Shown piece after piece: positions 15,219 to 17,939 of a stretch of DNA of 17,939 bases (positions are counted from its first letter, which is position 1; each line of letters opens with the position of its first letter). The stretch covers positions 1 through 17,939 of the forward strand of contig JAKPOE010000045.1 of NCBI GenBank assembly GCA_029548025.1. Reading direction: 5' to 3'. Origin of the DNA: Spirochaetota bacterium (GTDB lineage Bacteria > Spirochaetota > UBA4802 > UB4802). The notes under the pieces were generated by a model that was not told where the DNA came from, searched no databases, and saw nothing but the letters and a program-made list of their open reading frames with translations. The position numbers were made by a program, and so were the translations under genes.

Positions 15219-15282
15219 CGGTATTTATTTCTTGACTTTTTCTGCTTCTATATTAGTATATACCATATAGACGGTATTTATT
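15219..15282 (+). promoter_or_regulatory. Paired 11-bp direct repeats flanking the lipase promoter (candidate operator pair)
   Basis: CGGTATTTATT occurs at 15219-15229, just before the -35 box, and again at 15272-15282, just past the -10 box, 53 bases apart (about five helical turns). Each copy is preceded by an inverted ACC half (AACC-AGTC-GGTA and TACC-8 bases-GGTA). This layout suits a regulator that binds two sites around the promoter. Confidence 0.4.
15232..15262 (+). promoter_or_regulatory. Candidate sigma-70 promoter of the lipase gene
   Basis: TTGACT (15232-15237) is followed by GTATAT/TATATA (15256-15262) at 18-19 bases. The predicted transcript would start near 15269 and have a leader of about 54 bases. 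Confidence 0.5.
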
Positions 15283-15322
15283 ATTATATTTGTTGTTTAC
15301 AGAGAGTTAAGGAGGCGTCATT

Positions 15323-16429
15323 ATGAAGAAAGGTTTGCTATTCATTATTGTTTTACTGGTAACTATCGCTCTGACCCCGTATGGTGTGTTTGCGTCAGTA
15401 GCACGAACAACCTATCCGGTAGTATTTGCACACGGTATGGCTGGTTTTGACAATATTCTGGGATATGACTATTGGGGCGATGATTACGGAGTTTTTGTTG
15501 GTGATCCCTGTGATGAGTTTTTAGAGGTTACCTGTAATGCTAACATTAATTCAGGTCAGAAATCATTTATTGCACAGATGCAGCCATTTCAAAGTTCTGA
15601 ATATCGTGGTACGCAGTTAGCCAATCAGATTGAAAGCTATATGGCAACAACCGGTACTCGTTATATAAATTTGGTAGGACACTCACAGGGGGGCATGGAT
15701 ATCCGTAAGGCTGCTAAGGTATTGTATCAGCATAAGGGATATCAGGTAGTAAAGGTGATGGTTAGCATTTCATCACCACATCGGGGTTCACCATTAGGGA
15801 AGTTTGTTCTTCAAAAGGGGACATTGGGCAAAATTGTTGAATTTTTATTTAATGTCTATGGAAATGTTGTTTATAAGTCAGGTAATGATGCTGTTGCAGC
15901 TTTGAAACAATTTACTTATGATGATTATGACCCCAATGATGGTGTAATCACCGGTGCCAAGGTATTCAATCAAAATTATCCTGTTTCATCAACGTATGCA
16001 GCACGCTACGTTTCGTTGATAACAGCACAGCAGAGTGCGGATCTTAACCCGGCATTGCTCTTTGTCAGAGCTCTCTATGACATAGATGGCAATGGTTACT
16101 GTGTTGATGACGGTGATAATGATGGCGCAGGAGGATGTGGCAATGGTATTAAAAATGATTGGGATGATGATGGTATGGTTGGCATTAACTCGCAGCAGAT
16201 GGGCTACAGGCTAAAATACACCGAGGTATTTTTAGGACAGGATTATTGTACAACCGATACTAATTTAGGATATGTTGGCAATATCAATTATCCTAATGCC
16301 GCTCAGATGACTTCAACTGCCGATTTGATAAATCAGGATCACCTGGATGTTATTGGTTTGCCGCCTGATACATTTGATGAAATGGAGTTTTATGCAGCAA
16401 TATTTGATTATATAGCAAACTACGATTAA
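15323..16429 (+). CDS. Secreted triacylglycerol lipase, bacterial family I type
   Basis: A 368-residue alpha/beta-hydrolase that hydrolyses ester bonds of lipids outside the inner membrane. A Sec signal peptide (hydrophobic 5-19, cut near VFA, residue 24) is followed by the YPVVFAHGMAGF oxyanion-hole strand. The nucleophile elbow GHSQGG has S121; SPHRGS (151-156) is typical of family I.1/I.2 lipases; the likely catalytic Asp is D283 in DDDGMVG and the His is H340 in DHLD, which in this family also neighbours the Ca2+ site. Residues ~253-283 form an Asp/Gly-rich, EF-hand-like stretch (DIDGNGY, DGDNDGAG) with two cysteines, unusual so close to the catalytic Asp. GGAGG (15311-15315) fixes the ATG. 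The probable foldase lies downstream behind a terminator. Confidence 0.94.
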   Translation: MKKGLLFIIVLLVTIALTPYGVFASVARTTYPVVFAHGMAGFDNILGYDYWGDDYGVFVGDPCDEFLEVTCNANINSGQKSFIAQMQPFQSSEYRGTQLANQIESYMATTGTRYINLVGHSQGGMDIRKAAKVLYQHKGYQVVKVMVSISSPHRGSPLGKFVLQKGTLGKIVEFLFNVYGNVVYKSGNDAVAALKQFTYDDYDPNDGVITGAKVFNQNYPVSSTYAARYVSLITAQQSADLNPALLFVRALYDIDGNGYCVDDGDNDGAGGCGNGIKNDWDDDGMVGINSQQMGYRLKYTEVFLGQDYCTTDTNLGYVGNINYPNAAQMTSTADLINQDHLDVIGLPPDTFDEMEFYAAIFDYIANYD

Positions 16430-16455
16430 TTGTATAGTACAGCGCACTTTCATAA

Positions 16456-16490
16456 AAATCCTTCTCCATACAGTGGAGGAGGATTTTTTT
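16456..16490 (+). terminator. Strong intrinsic terminator after the lipase gene
   Basis: AAATCCTTCTCC (16456-16467) pairs with GGAGGAGGATTT (16475-16486) across a seven-base loop, with one G-U pair, and the 3' arm runs into TTTTTTT (16484-16490). It starts 26 bases after the lipase stop, and separates lipase from the foldase-like gene. Confidence 0.92.
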
Positions 16491-16669
16491 AGATGAGGGC
16501 AGGTAAAAAGTAAGTGTGGCATAATGCTTTGGCGATAGTTACTGTTGAATGGTATGTTGCTGTCAAATACTATTTGTAGCATGGAAGTATAAAAACCTGG
16601 TTAAATAGTATACATGACATGATTCGCACTAAAACAATGATACCATGATTACATTATGGGGATAAAAGT

Positions 16670-17707
16670 ATGAAAAAACAATATTGGTATGGGATGATAG
16701 TATTATTCATATTTGTGGGAATAGCTTTTATTATATTCCATAAAAGCGATACGGTGCAATCGCGTATTGATTATATAAAGAATGGTGGGGTGGTACCACC
16801 GGTGAATATGCTGCTAAAAGCATTTGAAGCTGATGAAGAATTACAAGCACGGCTCCATGCTGATTTTGATATGCAGGATGTTATACAGTATTTCAGAGAT
16901 AAATATGGGAAAACAATCAACCATAAGTATACTCAGGTAATGTTAATTGAAAAGTTAAGAAGTTATCTTATGCAGATGTATCCGGATGATTGGGTTGTAT
17001 ATCTGTATGCTATGGTGCGTGAGATATTTCCTGGTATGGAAAACGAGATACTTGATACATTTGAAAAGTTGAATAAGTATGATACGTGGCTAAAGGACAA
17101 CAATGGTGATCTGGCAAAGATGGATACAAAGGATAGACGCGACATGTTGTGGAAAAAGCGATATGAAATTTTTGGGCAGGATGCCGAAGATGTATGGGCA
17201 GCAGAAAAACAAACCGAGCCCATCTACAGCGCACTTGACACTATCAAGAATAGCAACGACATGACATTTAACGAAAAGTTGACTTTATATAAAGATAGTA
17301 TTAAAGAAGCATATAAAAATGGTGCTCCCGATAGTGTTGCCCGCAAACAGCAGGAGCTTATGAATACCTTTCTTGATGTTGAAGGTATACAAAAAGATCT
17401 TGCAGCTATGGCTCCCGAAGAGCGTAAGGAAAATCTAAAAGAGCTACGCAAGGCAATGGGGCTTGATAATGCAGCATTGCAGCGCTGGGATGAATTGGAT
17501 CAGGTTAGAGATCAGCGCTGGGATGCCGGTATGCAGTATATGACCGAGCGTACAGAGCTGGAAAAGCACTATACAGGGTCAGAGCTTGACAAACGGCTTG
17601 ATAGTTTGCGCATGAAATATTTTGGTGATGAAGCAGCTACAATAAAAGCTGAAGAGGACAGCGGGTATTATAGGTTTAAACAGCAAAGAAAATATGGAAT
17701 GGAATAG
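16670..17707 (+). CDS. Lipase secretion chaperone (steric foldase, Lif/LimK-like)
   Basis: A 345-residue protein with a short basic N-terminus, one membrane anchor (residues ~5-24, GMIVLFIFVGIAFIIF) and a long, almost wholly helical, charged remainder, the architecture of lipase-specific foldases. Foldases stay anchored in the inner membrane and wrap around the lipase in the periplasm so that it reaches its active fold before secretion. Recognisable parts are WKKRYEIFGQDAEDVWAAE in the middle and the C-terminal block with ELDKRLDSLRMKYFGDEAATI. The canonical RxxFDY motif is not clear; ADFDMQDVIQYF near residue 65 may be its equivalent. A GGGGAT ribosome binding site lies six bases before the ATG. 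It follows the lipase gene, as usual for Lif, but behind a terminator, so it probably has its own promoter. Confidence 0.85.
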   Translation: MKKQYWYGMIVLFIFVGIAFIIFHKSDTVQSRIDYIKNGGVVPPVNMLLKAFEADEELQARLHADFDMQDVIQYFRDKYGKTINHKYTQVMLIEKLRSYLMQMYPDDWVVYLYAMVREIFPGMENEILDTFEKLNKYDTWLKDNNGDLAKMDTKDRRDMLWKKRYEIFGQDAEDVWAAEKQTEPIYSALDTIKNSNDMTFNEKLTLYKDSIKEAYKNGAPDSVARKQQELMNTFLDVEGIQKDLAAMAPEERKENLKELRKAMGLDNAALQRWDELDQVRDQRWDAGMQYMTERTELEKHYTGSELDKRLDSLRMKYFGDEAATIKAEEDSGYYRFKQQRKYGME

Positions 17708-17732
17708 TAAAAATAGGCTTTTATAAACAATG

Positions 17733-17939
17733 TTATCCAAGCAAATCAAGCAGTTCATCTTTATTGAGCCGTGTAAGCCATGTTTCGCCTTCGGTTATCA
17801 CTAAATCGTTCAGCTCTCTTTTATGTTGAATCATGGCATTGATTTTTTCTTCAAATGAACTTTTAGTAACAAACCTGTGTACAAAGACATTTTTTTTCTG
17901 CCCAATTCTAAAGGCTCTATCGGTAGCCTGGTTTTCAAC
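17733..17939 (-). CDS. C-terminus of a SNF2-family DNA/RNA helicase (5' end beyond window)
   Basis: The last 68 codons, ending in TAA at 17735-17733, are present on the minus strand and the frame is open to the window edge. It begins with NQATDRAFRIGQ, helicase motif VI of the SNF2 (Swi2/Snf2, HepA/RapA-like) superfamily, whose arginines sense ATP. Next come KNVFVHRFVTKSSFEEKI and HKRELNDLVI, then LTRLNKDELLDLL, the usual closing helix after the helicase core. SNF2 proteins use ATP to translocate on double-stranded DNA and remodel protein-DNA or polymerase complexes. The N-terminal domains lie outside the window, so the subfamily, including any zinc-finger (SWIM) domain, cannot be told. It is convergent with the foldase gene, 25 bp away, with no clear terminator. 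Confidence 0.93.
   Translation of the reverse strand, partial: VENQATDRAFRIGQKKNVFVHRFVTKSSFEEKINAMIQHKRELNDLVITEGETWLTRLNKDELLDLLG

Noticed and set aside
15120..15326. 68-codon plus-strand ORF upstream of the lipase
   Set aside because: It runs through the lipase promoter and ribosome binding site, is composed of AT-rich codons (Tyr, Ile, Phe, Cys) and has no ribosome binding site.
1..17939. CRISPR arrays, tRNA/rRNA genes, insertion sequences, phage or toxin-antitoxin modules
   Set aside because: Searched for by eye; no spaced direct repeats, tRNA-like cloverleaf, transposase motif or integrase was seen.

Overview
This is an AT-rich bacterial chromosome segment. The organism has a diderm envelope: there is an outer-membrane-lipoprotein-sorting-like protein, a secreted lipase with an inner-membrane-anchored foldase-like partner, and several Sec or Tat signal peptides. 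Family content and style would fit an uncultured spirochaete or similar diderm anaerobe, but no rRNA or lineage-specific marker is present, so the taxon is a guess. Promoters look sigma-70-like (TTGAC-type -35 boxes, TATATT-type -10 boxes), and most coding starts carry GGAGG-like ribosome binding sites.

Layout. Positions 1-1524 (minus strand) hold most of a Na+/phosphate cotransporter with a cytoplasmic PhoU-like tail, cut by the left edge. A 613-bp non-coding stretch leads to a secreted cysteine-containing protein (2138-2665) and a 60-residue C2HC zinc-binding-like protein (2871-3053). Positions 3359-7297 form a tight plus-strand operon-like run with overlapping stops and starts: aroA (EPSP synthase), aroH (chorismate mutase), a LolA-like lipoprotein-sorting protein, rsmE (16S rRNA methyltransferase), a ThiS-like sulfur carrier ending Gly-Arg-Gly, and a coiled-coil protein. 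A radical SAM protein (7378-8634), a short palindromic dispersed-type repeat, a PaaI-like thioesterase (8743-9150) and a convergent LysE-type exporter (9251-9871, minus) follow.

The middle, 10099-12587, looks like accessory DNA. It holds a Tat-exported sulfatase reading frame interrupted by three in-frame stop codons and no frameshift, an overlapping intact membrane protein, about 400 bp without a convincing gene, and a 52-codon small ORF with a good extended -10 promoter. Then come a metallophosphoesterase (12724-13374) convergent with an AcuC-like histone-deacetylase-family enzyme (13381-14502, minus), and a protein with two ribbon-helix-helix-like segments (14599-15066, minus).

The right end carries a secreted family-I-type lipase (15323-16429), a strong intrinsic terminator, its likely steric foldase (16670-17707), and the C-terminus of a SNF2-type helicase (17733-17939, minus) cut by the right edge.

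Most genes are ordinary members of known families, and I see no clear new multi-gene system. The items most worth a second look are the nonsense-only sulfatase, the GRG-ending sulfur carrier, the duplicated ribbon-helix-helix-like protein, the paired motifs around the lipase promoter with a terminator between lipase and foldase, and the small Cys/His and 52-residue proteins.
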